From: Verrucomicrobiia bacterium
GTDB taxonomy: Bacteria; Verrucomicrobiota; Verrucomicrobiia; Opitutales; Opitutaceae
Length of the DNA: 7,461 nucleotides
Direction of reading: 5' to 3'
NCBI GenBank assembly: GCA_030424825.1
Contig: JAUHWE010000213.1
Location: 1 to 7,461, forward strand
Of this stretch, positions 1 to 5,596 are shown one piece after another (the stretch's first letter is position 1; the number at the start of each line of letters is the position of its first letter). Both the position numbers and the translations under genes were made by a program. The notes under the pieces are model-generated. The model ran no database searches. It had not been told where the DNA came from and saw only the letters and a list, made by a program, of their open reading frames with translations.

Positions 1-2
1 TC

Positions 3-305
3 CAGAGCGCTTTTGGAGACCGAATCGCGTCTATCGAATACGGCTCCGCCAATCCAGAGAAGATCTGTATCGTGACCGGAAGCGGAAACAGTGTGGTCGA
101 CCAGGTCAAAGCGACCGGAGCCGACACGCTGATCACCGGCGAGCTCAAACAGCACTTTTTCACCATCGCCCAAGAAGAGGGGCTCAACCTTTACGCCTGC
201 GGCCACTACGCGACGGAAACCTTTTGGCTGGATTCGCTCGCCCAGGAAGCCGCTGCGAAATTCGACTTGCCCTACCAGTTCGTGAAAACCGAGTGTCCCT
301 TATAG
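3..305 (+). CDS. NIF3-family dinuclear metal-binding protein (3' end only)
   Basis: The reading frame is open from the left edge and stops at TAG 303-305, so only about the last 100 codons of the gene are present. It contains the hallmarks of the NIF3 (YbgI, 'GTP cyclohydrolase 1 type 2 homologue') C-terminal half: a V-T-G-S-G-N segment, a G-A-D-T-L-I-T-G-E segment, and the motif GHYATE. The His and Glu of GHYATE are known metal ligands in this family. The GTG at 72 is internal, because the frame upstream (read from base 3) is equally protein-like and matches the strand leading into the VTGSG loop. Members are hexameric cytosolic proteins with a dinuclear metal site and no settled biochemical role. 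aroQ follows 84 bases downstream on the same strand and may be cotranscribed, as no terminator is visible between them. Family assignment is secure; function is not. Confidence 0.9.
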   Translation, partial: QSAFGDRIASIEYGSANPEKICIVTGSGNSVVDQVKATGADTLITGELKQHFFTIAQEEGLNLYACGHYATETFWLDSLAQEAAAKFDLPYQFVKTECPL

Positions 306-389
306 AGTCGCGTAAGGTTTTGCGTCCTCTCGATCCGTCTCCTGTGAAATTTCGTGCAATTTGTGAGCAACTCGCTAACTAGTAAGCCT

Positions 390-812
390 ATGAAACGCAT
401 CGCCGTCCTGAATGGTCCTAATCTCGATCGCCTTGGAAAACGGGATCCCGAAATCTATGGCACAAGCACGCTTGACGACTTGGCCGCCGGACTAAGGGAG
501 CAGTTTTCTGATATCGACTTCGAATTCTTCCAGTCCAACCACGAAGGTGATTTGGTAGACAAGATTTCCGCCCTGGCTGAAAACGGGTGCGACGGGATCG
601 TATTCAATCCCGGCGCCTATTCGCACACTAGCATCGCCCTACGCGATGCGATTAGCGGTTCCCAGATCCCAACGATCGAAGTTCACATTAGCAACATTCA
701 CGCACGCGAGCGCTTCCGTCACCATTCCCACACGGGTGCCGTCTCAAAAGGTGTGATCGCCGGCCTAGGCCTAAGGGGTTACCATCTCGCCACTCAAGCG
801 CTCACTAGCTAA
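390..812 (+). CDS. aroQ: 3-dehydroquinate dehydratase, type II
   Basis: This enzyme catalyses the reversible dehydration of 3-dehydroquinate to 3-dehydroshikimate, the third step of the shikimate pathway, in the cytosol as a dodecamer. From ATG 390 it is 140 residues, close to the family norm. Visible signatures are LNGPNLDRLG at 7-16, the flexible lid with R18 and catalytic Y23 (RDPEIYG), the FNPGAYSHTS segment with N73, and the E97/H99 pair followed by SNIHARERFRHHS at 101-113. These correspond to the known catalytic Tyr, Asn, Glu, His and Arg residues. The frame extends upstream to a GTG at 354, but those 12 extra codons are not family-like, so the ATG is preferred even though its ribosome site is weak. 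The gene lies just downstream of the NIF3-family gene. Confidence 0.95.
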   Translation: MKRIAVLNGPNLDRLGKRDPEIYGTSTLDDLAAGLREQFSDIDFEFFQSNHEGDLVDKISALAENGCDGIVFNPGAYSHTSIALRDAISGSQIPTIEVHISNIHARERFRHHSHTGAVSKGVIAGLGLRGYHLATQALTS

Positions 813-1019
813 TTGGCCACCGGTCAATTTCGGAAAACGTCTCCAAAATTTTAGAGACCCTCCGCAGCGCTTATCATCGGAAGCGACGTGCACCGTTCCT
901 GGACTTCGGCAAAGAACGGCCCGGCCCCATCTTCCTCTCCAAATCACATAACGCACCCGCAACCAATTAGCATGACAAGCGAGTACGATTGGAATGCTCC
1001 AACCATTTTTACAAAAGAT

Positions 1020-1044
1020 AAGGGCGGCCGTTTCGCCGCCCTTT
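1020..1044. terminator. Probable intrinsic terminator hairpin
   Basis: AAGGGCGGC at 1020-1028 pairs perfectly with GCCGCCCTT at 1035-1043, giving a 9-bp GC-rich stem with a 6-base loop. On the + strand only three Ts follow. On the minus strand the trailing sequence is richer in T (TTATCTTTTG). It could end aroQ transcription (208 bases downstream of its stop) or an unidentified minus-strand transcript. Confidence 0.55.
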
Positions 1045-1153
1045 GACGCTATCATCCCCTGGATAGTCTTTCGAGTAGAGCCAGGCACCGCGTCTTAAAA
1101 TCTTATACTCATCAAGCTAAGAAAACCTCGCCGAAGGTCAACCCTCAACGAGC

Positions 1154-1181
1154 AAAAAACGGCACCTAAAACCGCTTTTTT
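1154..1181. terminator. A/T-flanked hairpin, possible bidirectional terminator
   Basis: A run of six As followed by CGG (1154-1162) faces CCG, one unpaired C and six Ts (1172-1181). Either strand would give a short GC stem followed by a U tract. The GC core is only 3 bp, so this is a weak call. Confidence 0.3.
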
Positions 1182-1316
1182 AGACGTTTATTAGTTTCCC
1201 TGATGAGGCCTTCAGGGGAATCGCTGGTAGCCTAATGTTTGGCTCGGAAATCCGCTTTCTTTTTCAGGATCGCGAACTTCGTTTCGTCTCCTGCTCGGGT
1301 CCAGAAACGAGAAAGA

Positions 1317-1340
1317 CCCGGCGGTCCCACATCCGCCGGG
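1317..1340 (-). terminator. GC-rich hairpin, terminator-like on the minus strand
   Basis: CCCGGCGG at 1317-1324 pairs perfectly with CCGCCGGG at 1333-1340 (8 bp, 8-base loop). On the minus strand it is followed by a T-rich stretch (TCTTTCTCGTTTC), whereas the + strand has no T tract. If it is a terminator, it serves a minus-strand transcript that I cannot identify. Confidence 0.35.
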
Positions 1341-1635
1341 CCAAGCAACGACTCAGTTTTGGAACTAAAGTCAAATTGTGTTTTTCTCGCTTTGCCTGAA
1401 ATTTGTTTGTCGTTTTCTTGCGATCTCGACTGTGCCCAAAGTTTATCAAACGCGGCGGTTAAAAACAATCCGTGATGCATACCGAATTTCACACGGATCT
1501 CCGCAAACTTCATGCGTGAAACACCCCATTTCGGCCCAATTGCGTAAAATAGATGCGAACGGCAGAAACAACTTGGCGGTTTTCCTAGAAAATTGGTTCG
1601 ACAGAGGCTGACAAACGCCTAGAAACCGCATCGTT

Positions 1636-1893
1636 ATGTCAAAACTTGATAGCGGATACAAAGTAACTGCCAAATCTACGGTCATTGATGCTGGGCTTAC
1701 CGTCATCGTATGGTTTCTCTTCACCATCTGGTTTCGCCCACACGTAATGAGCTACGAACCAGCGACCGTACTCTTCTGGGCCGGCTTTACCGCCCTACCC
1801 GCAGCCGCTACCTTCTGGCTCTGCCTCCAGATGTACAAAGTGACGCTCGCTCACCAGAAGAAACTGAAGCAAGAAAAGGAAGAAAAGAACTAG
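1636..1893 (+). CDS. Small membrane protein of unknown function, two predicted helices
   Basis: This is an 85-residue protein that I do not recognise. Residues about 16-33 (VIDAGLTVIVWFLFTIWF) and 44-67 form two hydrophobic, Trp-rich stretches that fit transmembrane helices, joined by a short loop of about 10 residues. A strongly charged Lys/Glu tail (about 73-85) follows. The hairpin topology with a basic tail suggests an inner-membrane protein with both ends in the cytoplasm; this is inference. The ATG at 1636 lacks a clear Shine-Dalgarno site. Support for a real gene comes from the sensible hydrophobic pattern and from the intrinsic terminator that follows 30 bases after the stop at 1923-1952. 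It is convergent with rnhB and stands alone after a long gene-free stretch. Confidence 0.7.
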   Translation: MSKLDSGYKVTAKSTVIDAGLTVIVWFLFTIWFRPHVMSYEPATVLFWAGFTALPAAATFWLCLQMYKVTLAHQKKLKQEKEEKN

Positions 1894-1922
1894 CTCCCGC
1901 TTCCTAAACTCATTTTCCACCT

Positions 1923-1952
1923 GCCCTCAGCCTAACCGCTCGAGGGCTTTTT
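1923..1952 (+). terminator. Intrinsic terminator of the small membrane protein gene
   Basis: GCCCTC at 1923-1928 pairs with GAGGGC at 1942-1947, and an inner AGC/GCT pair (1929-1931/1938-1940) can extend the stem. Five Ts follow at 1948-1952. It is correctly placed 30 bases after the stop codon of the + strand gene. Confidence 0.8.
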
Positions 1953-1982
1953 ACTGCCCAAACCCAAGCTCCCCATTCATTT

Positions 1983-2030
1983 TATAAGGCCAAAAAACTT
2001 TAGAAGGTTCTAAAGTTTTTTGGCCTTATA
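1983..2030. terminator. Perfect 23-bp inverted repeat, bidirectional terminator
   Basis: Bases 1983-2005 are the exact reverse complement of 2008-2030, leaving a two-base GG centre (an effective four-base loop). The inner part, CTTTAGAA/TTCTAAAG, is flanked by six As and six Ts, so on either strand a stem is followed by a U tract. The outer arms (TATAAGGCC/GGCCTTATA) lengthen the hairpin well beyond what termination needs. It lies between convergent genes, 90 bases after the + strand gene and 31 bases after the rnhB stop. A bidirectional terminator is therefore the simplest reading. Confidence 0.8.
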
Positions 2031-2060
2031 GAAAAAGCAAATCCAATGGGAGGCGGGTCT

Positions 2061-2819
2061 TTATCCGAATCCGAATTCGCTTTGGTCGTCATCCGGGTTG
2101 TCTTCGAGGATCTTGCGCAGAAAGAGCGGACGGTGAATGGGTGTGGGACCAAGGCTTTTAATTGCCTCTCGATGCAAGGGGGTTGCGTAGCCTTTGCTGG
2201 ATCCGAAATCGTAGTGAGGGTATTCACAATCCAATGCCAGCATGGTCCGGTCCCTTGCCACCTTCGCAATGATTGAGGCCATGGCGATGCAGAGGGATCT
2301 CGAGTCCCCTTGCACAAATGCCCGATGCGGATAGCCCAGCTTTTTCATGGGCTTACCATCCACGAATATCTGCCAGTGCGCCAGCGTGCTTCCGTTTGTC
2401 TCGGCAACGCTATTCGCCTCAAAAAGCGGGTCGGGCTCATGGGGAGAGATTTGGGCACTCGAAAAAACTTGCTCAACGGCCCGACGCATCGCCATTTGCG
2501 TGGCTCCGAGAATGTTGAGATCCTCGATTTCCTCCACCGTACCCCAGCCTACGCCAATCCAAATGCGCTGGCTTCGCTCTAGCCAGCGTAGCTTTTCATA
2601 GAGAGCTTCCCGTTCCTCCTTGCTCAGCAGCTTGGAATCATTAATGCGAGACGCGTTACGTCTGCACCATTCCGTATCGTAAAAATCCTTACGGGCTGCA
2701 ACCGCAGCCGCCACTACCGGTCCCGCAAGCGCGCCCCGACCTGCTTCATCGATTCCAATCAAACCTGACAGCCCTTTCATTCGAGCTCGATCGAATGCTC
2801 TCAGCCGCTTCGACTTCAT
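2061..2819 (-). CDS. rnhB: Ribonuclease HII
   Basis: This enzyme cleaves the RNA strand of DNA:RNA hybrids and incises at single ribonucleotides misincorporated in DNA, starting ribonucleotide excision repair. The 252-residue product shows the type 2 RNase H signature GIDEAGRGALAGPVV at 22-36 with catalytic D24 and E25, then NDSK at 60-63, D154 (FVDGK), D172 (QGDS) and ASIIAKVARDR at 181-191. D24, E25, D154 and D172 are the likely metal-binding DEDD set. The protein is longer than the roughly 200 residues usual for the family. The extra length lies partly in a poorly conserved segment around 119-148 just before D154, and partly in an acidic tail. ATG 2819 is supported by AAAGGA about 5 bases upstream. 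It follows rnhC on the same strand after 73 bases with no terminator, so the two are probably one transcript. Confidence 0.95.
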   Translation of the reverse strand: MKSKRLRAFDRARMKGLSGLIGIDEAGRGALAGPVVAAAVAARKDFYDTEWCRRNASRINDSKLLSKEEREALYEKLRWLERSQRIWIGVGWGTVEEIEDLNILGATQMAMRRAVEQVFSSAQISPHEPDPLFEANSVAETNGSTLAHWQIFVDGKPMKKLGYPHRAFVQGDSRSLCIAMASIIAKVARDRTMLALDCEYPHYDFGSSKGYATPLHREAIKSLGPTPIHRPLFLRKILEDNPDDDQSEFGFG

Positions 2820-2822
2820 CGT

Positions 2823-2845
2823 TCCTTTCGCCGAGCGACGCGGCG
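2823..2845 (-). promoter_or_regulatory. rnhB ribosome site with adjacent hairpin
   Basis: On the minus strand AAAGGA (2828-2823) precedes the rnhB ATG and decides its start. Immediately 5' of it CGCCG (2845-2841) can pair with CGGCG (2833-2829) around a 7-base loop. The hairpin abuts but does not cover the site, so an effect on translation is only a possibility. Confidence 0.4.
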
Positions 2846-2892
2846 ACCCAAATAATTCTTACTCCAAGATACTGTACTCACCGAACCCAAGC

Positions 2893-3897
2893 CTACTTTC
2901 GCCATTCCTTTTTCGCCGCCGGAGGCTTTAATGGCAACTTGTCCAACATTCCCGCATTGGATACGACTTCATAGGCCGTGCGAAAATGGAGCTTGGCGAA
3001 TTCGCAAAAAGAGTCCGGGCCAAACCGCTCCAGAATCTGGGTCGCCTGCTTTTTCGTTTCCCCACTGGCTCCCTTGATCAAGTTCTCCCCAAATCGCTTG
3101 GAAAGCGAACCCATGTAGCGAACATACTCCGCGCGAGCGACGACAGAAGCTGCCGCGACCACCGGATCCTCTTCCGCCTTGGTCTGCATGCGCAGATCAA
3201 ATTTCGAGTCCTTAAAATACCGGCCCACCAGATCCTGCTTGCTGAACTGGTCCAGCATCCCCCATGGAGCCCGCTTTTTCTTGAGGGCGGCCGTCAGGCT
3301 TTTCGCATGCTGCCAGGCAAGGAGCAGGTTGAGATTCGCACGGGGCTTGCTCATCAGCTCGTTGTACTTCCGCATTCCGCAAAAACAGGTTTCGACGGCG
3401 ATGCCTTTGGTCTCCCGAATGATCTTATCCAATTTGAGGATACGGCCATCCGTGATTTTCTTGGAATCCCGGATTCCCTCTTTCACCCATACGTCGATTT
3501 GGGGCTTATCCGCGATGACACAAGCGGTAATGACCGGTCCGAACAAGTCCCCCTTCCCGCTCTCATCCATACCCGCGTGAAGTTCAAACCACTCCGGATG
3601 ATAAATCTCGTCATATCCGTACCGGGCCTCTCCGAGCACTTCCGGCTCGAGGATGTTGATGACAAAATCCTCCATCTCCTTGCCCTGCACCACTAGCTTC
3701 CCACTATTGTAGGCGACCACGTTCACCTTCTCCCCCTTGAAAGCGAACCGGGCATAGTCCACCTCATACGCCTCCCAGTTTTTCATCGCGCAAACGCCTT
3801 CCAGTTTTTCCATTTGCTCGCCGGAGAGCTTTTTCGTGTAGAGCGTCTTCTTTTTCGGCTCTTCGGGATTATCGATTTTCTTTTTGCGTTTAGCCAA
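2893..3897 (-). CDS. rnhC: Ribonuclease HIII
   Basis: This is the second type 2 RNase H in the window; it degrades RNA in DNA:RNA hybrids such as R-loops and primers. The product is 334 residues. A Lys-rich start (1-23) is followed by the N-terminal TBP-like substrate-binding domain (about 24-88), which distinguishes HIII from HII. The catalytic domain begins with GMDESGKGDLFGPV at 109-122, the HIII version of the motif, carrying D111 and E112. Next are DSKK at 144-147 and D216, spaced 105 residues from D111. The TKAEEDPVVAAASVVAR segment at 239-255 supplies the fourth acidic residue (E242 or D244; I cannot decide by eye). The start is a TTG at 3897: an in-frame TGA lies three codons upstream and GAGG sits four bases before it. 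The next Met is residue 29, inside the domain. It is divergent from mutY and upstream of rnhB. Confidence 0.93.
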   Translation of the reverse strand: MAKRKKKIDNPEEPKKKTLYTKKLSGEQMEKLEGVCAMKNWEAYEVDYARFAFKGEKVNVVAYNSGKLVVQGKEMEDFVINILEPEVLGEARYGYDEIYHPEWFELHAGMDESGKGDLFGPVITACVIADKPQIDVWVKEGIRDSKKITDGRILKLDKIIRETKGIAVETCFCGMRKYNELMSKPRANLNLLLAWQHAKSLTAALKKKRAPWGMLDQFSKQDLVGRYFKDSKFDLRMQTKAEEDPVVAAASVVARAEYVRYMGSLSKRFGENLIKGASGETKKQATQILERFGPDSFCEFAKLHFRTAYEVVSNAGMLDKLPLKPPAAKKEWRK

Positions 3898-4008
3898 GGT
3901 GCCTCAAACGCTAGCTTCCCCGTCCTTCCAATCAACCAAAATAAAGAGCCATCCTCCGTTGGTCGATTTTCCTCGAAAACTCCCTTTTCCCAGCCGATTG
4001 ACATCCGC
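3898..4008. promoter_or_regulatory. Divergent rnhC/mutY intergenic region
   Basis: These 111 bases separate the rnhC TTG from the mutY ATG and must hold the promoters for both, unless mutY is read from elsewhere. I see no convincing -35/-10 pair on either strand. The GAGG close to the rnhC start is the only clear signal. Confidence 0.35.
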
Positions 4009-5046
4009 ATGAACAACGCCTCCCTCGTAGCCAACGCCGCAGACTTTCAGGCCCAACTGATCAACTGGTACGACCAAAACGCTCGCGACCTGCCCTGGCG
4101 TTCCCAACCGAGCCTCTACAAGACGGTGGTTTCCGAGTTCATGCTCCAGCAAACTCAGGTGAAAACCGTTTTGCCCTACTTCGACAATTGGCTCCATGTC
4201 TTCCCCGATTTCAAAGCGCTGGCATCCGCCAGCGAAGAGGCCGTCGTGAAGCAATGGGAGGGACTCGGCTACTACTCGCGAGCTCGGAACCTCCACAAAC
4301 TGGCCAAGATCGTTGCGGAACTCGACTCCGTTCCAACCGACGCCAAAAGCTGGCTCGCCCTCCCCGGCATCGGACCCTACGCCGCTGCCGCTGTTTGCAG
4401 CATCGCCTTTTCCGATCCCAGCGCCGTGGTCGATGGCAACGTAGTCCGGATTCTATCGCGCCTGGTTGGGGACCGCTCCGAATACAAGACTACCACCGAC
4501 GCTGCCAAGACCTACCAGTCGCTCGCCACCGCGCTTCTTAATCACGCTCGCCCGGGAGACCACAACCAAGCGATGATGGAGCTCGGGGCCACCCTCTGCC
4601 AAAAGCAAAAGCCCCAGTGCCTCCTCTGTCCAGTCCAGTCTCTCTGCCAGGCCAGAGCCGAGGGCACCGAAACCACAATCCCTCGTTTCAACAAAACAAA
4701 GGCCGTGAAACAAACCGTTGAGCGTGCTTGGATCGTCGGTCCCAAAGGAGTTCTCCTTTACCGGATCCCGCAAACCGCTAGCCGCATGCAAGGACTCCAC
4801 GAGATACCCTCACTCGAAGCGCTCAATCTTAAAACCCCTGAGACGAGCCCCCTCATCGAGCGCAAACGCTCCATCACCAAGTACCGCATCACCGAACGTT
4901 TCCACAAAATTTCCGCGGACCAGGCCTTCCGCGGCGACCTGCCCGATCACTTTCTCTGGGCCCATCCGGATTCTATCGCCTCTCTCACCTTCTCTGGCCC
5001 CCATCGCAAATGGATCACCGAGCTGATGCATAAAACCGAAACATAG
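4009..5046 (+). CDS. mutY: Adenine DNA glycosylase MutY
   Basis: This base-excision repair enzyme removes adenine mispaired with 8-oxoguanine. From ATG 4009 it has 345 residues, the usual size. LINWYDQNARDLPWR at 17-31 is the typical MutY N-terminus. SEFMLQQTQV at 42-51 carries the catalytic Glu (E43). EGLGYYSRARNL lies at 84-95, and the helix-hairpin-helix LPGIGPYAAAAV at 118-129. VVDGNVVRILSR at 140-151 carries the catalytic Asp (D142). Four cysteines C197-X6-C204-X2-C207-X5-C213 form the 4Fe-4S site. Residues about 230-345 correspond to the NUDIX-like domain that reads 8-oxoguanine. The open frame reaches back to 3814 across rnhC, but no start codon lies between the rnhC start and 4009, so 4009 is the sensible start. 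No strong ribosome site is visible. Confidence 0.96.
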   Translation: MNNASLVANAADFQAQLINWYDQNARDLPWRSQPSLYKTVVSEFMLQQTQVKTVLPYFDNWLHVFPDFKALASASEEAVVKQWEGLGYYSRARNLHKLAKIVAELDSVPTDAKSWLALPGIGPYAAAAVCSIAFSDPSAVVDGNVVRILSRLVGDRSEYKTTTDAAKTYQSLATALLNHARPGDHNQAMMELGATLCQKQKPQCLLCPVQSLCQARAEGTETTIPRFNKTKAVKQTVERAWIVGPKGVLLYRIPQTASRMQGLHEIPSLEALNLKTPETSPLIERKRSITKYRITERFHKISADQAFRGDLPDHFLWAHPDSIASLTFSGPHRKWITELMHKTET

Positions 5047-5088
5047 GCAGCCACATAATTGAAAGCGCAATCTCACAACGGCAGATCA

Positions 5089-5162
5089 AGTAACTCACTC
5101 GCTTTAGCGTGAGCCCAACCAATCATCCTCAAAAATACTCACGCTAAAGCGAGTGAGCTACT
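5089..5162. repeat. Composite inverted repeat 1 (REPIN-like)
   Basis: CTCACTCGCTTTAGCGTGAG at 5094-5113 is the exact reverse complement of 5138-5157. With one mismatch the arms extend outward through AGTA/TACT to 5089 and 5162, giving about 25 bp. The spacer is 24 bases. Each arm is itself nearly palindromic (CGCT-TT-AGCG flanked by CTCA/TGAG). Two palindromic units in opposite orientation is the architecture of REP doublets (REPINs). It begins 43 bases after the mutY stop and has no T tract, so it is not an ordinary terminator. Confidence 0.7.
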
Positions 5163-5175
5163 CTTAACCTTAATT

Positions 5176-5233
5176 GTCGCGCAGGCATCTCGCCTGTTAC
5201 AAATTATCGAAACAGGCAAAATGCCTGAGCGAC
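5176..5233. repeat. Composite inverted repeat 2 (REPIN-like), unrelated sequence
   Basis: The 23-base arms 5176-5198 and 5211-5233 are inverted copies with three mismatches, separated by 12 bases. Each arm contains its own small palindrome, CAGGC-ATCTC-GCCTG on the left and CAGGC-AAAAT-GCCTG on the right. The sequence differs from the repeat 13 bases to its left, but the design is the same. Confidence 0.7.
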
Positions 5234-5248
5234 TCTTCTCCTAGGCAC

Positions 5249-5278
5249 AAAAAAACTTCCTCAATTTAAGAGGAAGTT
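5249..5278 (-). terminator. Intrinsic terminator of rpsU
   Basis: AACTTCCTC at 5254-5262 pairs perfectly with GAGGAAGTT at 5270-5278 around a 7-base loop. On the minus strand the stem runs into seven Ts (complement of the As at 5249-5255). It lies about 60 bases beyond the rpsU stop, as expected for its terminator. Confidence 0.85.
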
Positions 5279-5335
5279 CGAATCGCAAGAAGCGGCAAAT
5301 TTAGCCTTACTCCTTACTCCTTAAGCCTTAACAGC

Positions 5336-5533
5336 CTAGTTGTCCCACTTGTGGCGAAGCATGTCGTTAAACTTCGCGACCTTGGTCTGACGGCGTTTCG
5401 TCGCCGAAGGCTTTTCAAAATAGCGGTTGCCGCGTACGTCTTTAATGACGCCTTCACGGTCGAGCTTCTTCTTAAGTCGACGCAGCGCACGTTCTACGGG
5501 CTCGCCTTTGCGGATTTTAACTTCGATTGCCAT
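5336..5533 (-). CDS. rpsU: 30S ribosomal protein bS21
   Basis: bS21 binds the platform of the small ribosomal subunit near the 3' end of 16S rRNA and helps in initiation with natural mRNAs. The 65-residue product begins MAIEVKIRKGEPVERALRRL and contains the family's Arg/Lys-rich helices (RRLKKKLDREG at 18-28) and RGNRYFEKPSATKRRQ at 34-49. The length fits the family. The ATG at 5533 is preceded on the minus strand by CTGAAAACAC, with no AGGAG-like ribosome site. It appears to be transcribed alone: the terminator at 5249-5278 follows, and the upstream DNA holds only a coding remnant on the other strand. Confidence 0.95.
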   Translation of the reverse strand: MAIEVKIRKGEPVERALRRLKKKLDREGVIKDVRGNRYFEKPSATKRRQTKVAKFNDMLRHKWDN

Positions 5534-5561
5534 GTGTTTTCAGAGAAAGACGCGTAAAAAG

Positions 5562-5584
5562 GCGCCTATTTCCCCCTTCGTCAA
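5562..5584 (-). promoter_or_regulatory. Possible rpsU promoter
   Basis: On the minus strand a good -35 hexamer, TTGACG, lies at 5584-5579, about 45 bases before the rpsU ATG. The bases around 5560-5552 are T-rich, but no good TATAAT match sits at 17-18 bp, so only the -35 half is convincing. Confidence 0.25.
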
Positions 5585-5596
5585 CAGTTTTCTAGT

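Larger units (their letters stand above)
813..1635. other. Long gene-poor stretch with GC-rich hairpins
   Basis: No convincing gene is seen in these 823 bases. Open frames exist on both strands (for example 1232-1513 minus and 1239-1475 plus), but they overlap each other and lack ribosome sites or recognisable domains. The stretch contains several inverted repeats: a 5-bp pair at 839-843/854-858 enclosing AAAATTTT, a 6-bp pair at 893-898/914-919, a strong GC hairpin at 1020-1043, an A/T-flanked hairpin at 1154-1181, one at 1195-1220, and a perfect 8-bp GC stem at 1317-1340. I checked for conserved blocks of tmRNA, RNase P RNA and SRP RNA and saw none. Undescribed small RNAs remain possible. 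Confidence 0.5.

Noticed and set aside
1196..1225. CTGATGAG followed by GGAATCG, reminiscent of a hammerhead ribozyme core
   Set aside because: The required stem II and the GAAA segment are absent. The bases instead form a simple hairpin (1195-1203/1212-1220).
1232..1513. Minus-strand open frame of 93 codons in the long gene-free stretch
   Set aside because: The + strand is open over nearly the same bases (1239-1475) with equally plausible composition. There is no ribosome site or recognisable domain, and the frame crosses a strong GC hairpin. Codon choice on the minus strand is not unreasonable, so it is not fully excluded.
1585..1615. TTGGTTCGACAGAGG resembling the start of tmRNA
   Set aside because: No matching acceptor stem or T-arm about 350 bases downstream, and the small membrane protein gene with its terminator occupies that space.
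2986..3696. Long + strand open frame of 236 codons
   Set aside because: It lies entirely antisense to rnhC, whose catalytic motifs are intact, and has no recognisable domain.
3814..4008. N-terminal extension of MutY
   Set aside because: The extra codons are antisense to rnhC or intergenic, and MutY homology starts just after the ATG at 4009.
3904..4296. Minus-strand open frame ending in FILVDWKDGEASV just before rnhC
   Set aside because: Most of it is antisense to the catalytic part of mutY. The coding-like tail is short and has no start or ribosome site of its own.
5274..5290. GTTCGAATC resembling a tRNA T-loop
   Set aside because: The flanking bases do not pair as a T-stem, and the region is explained by the rpsU terminator.
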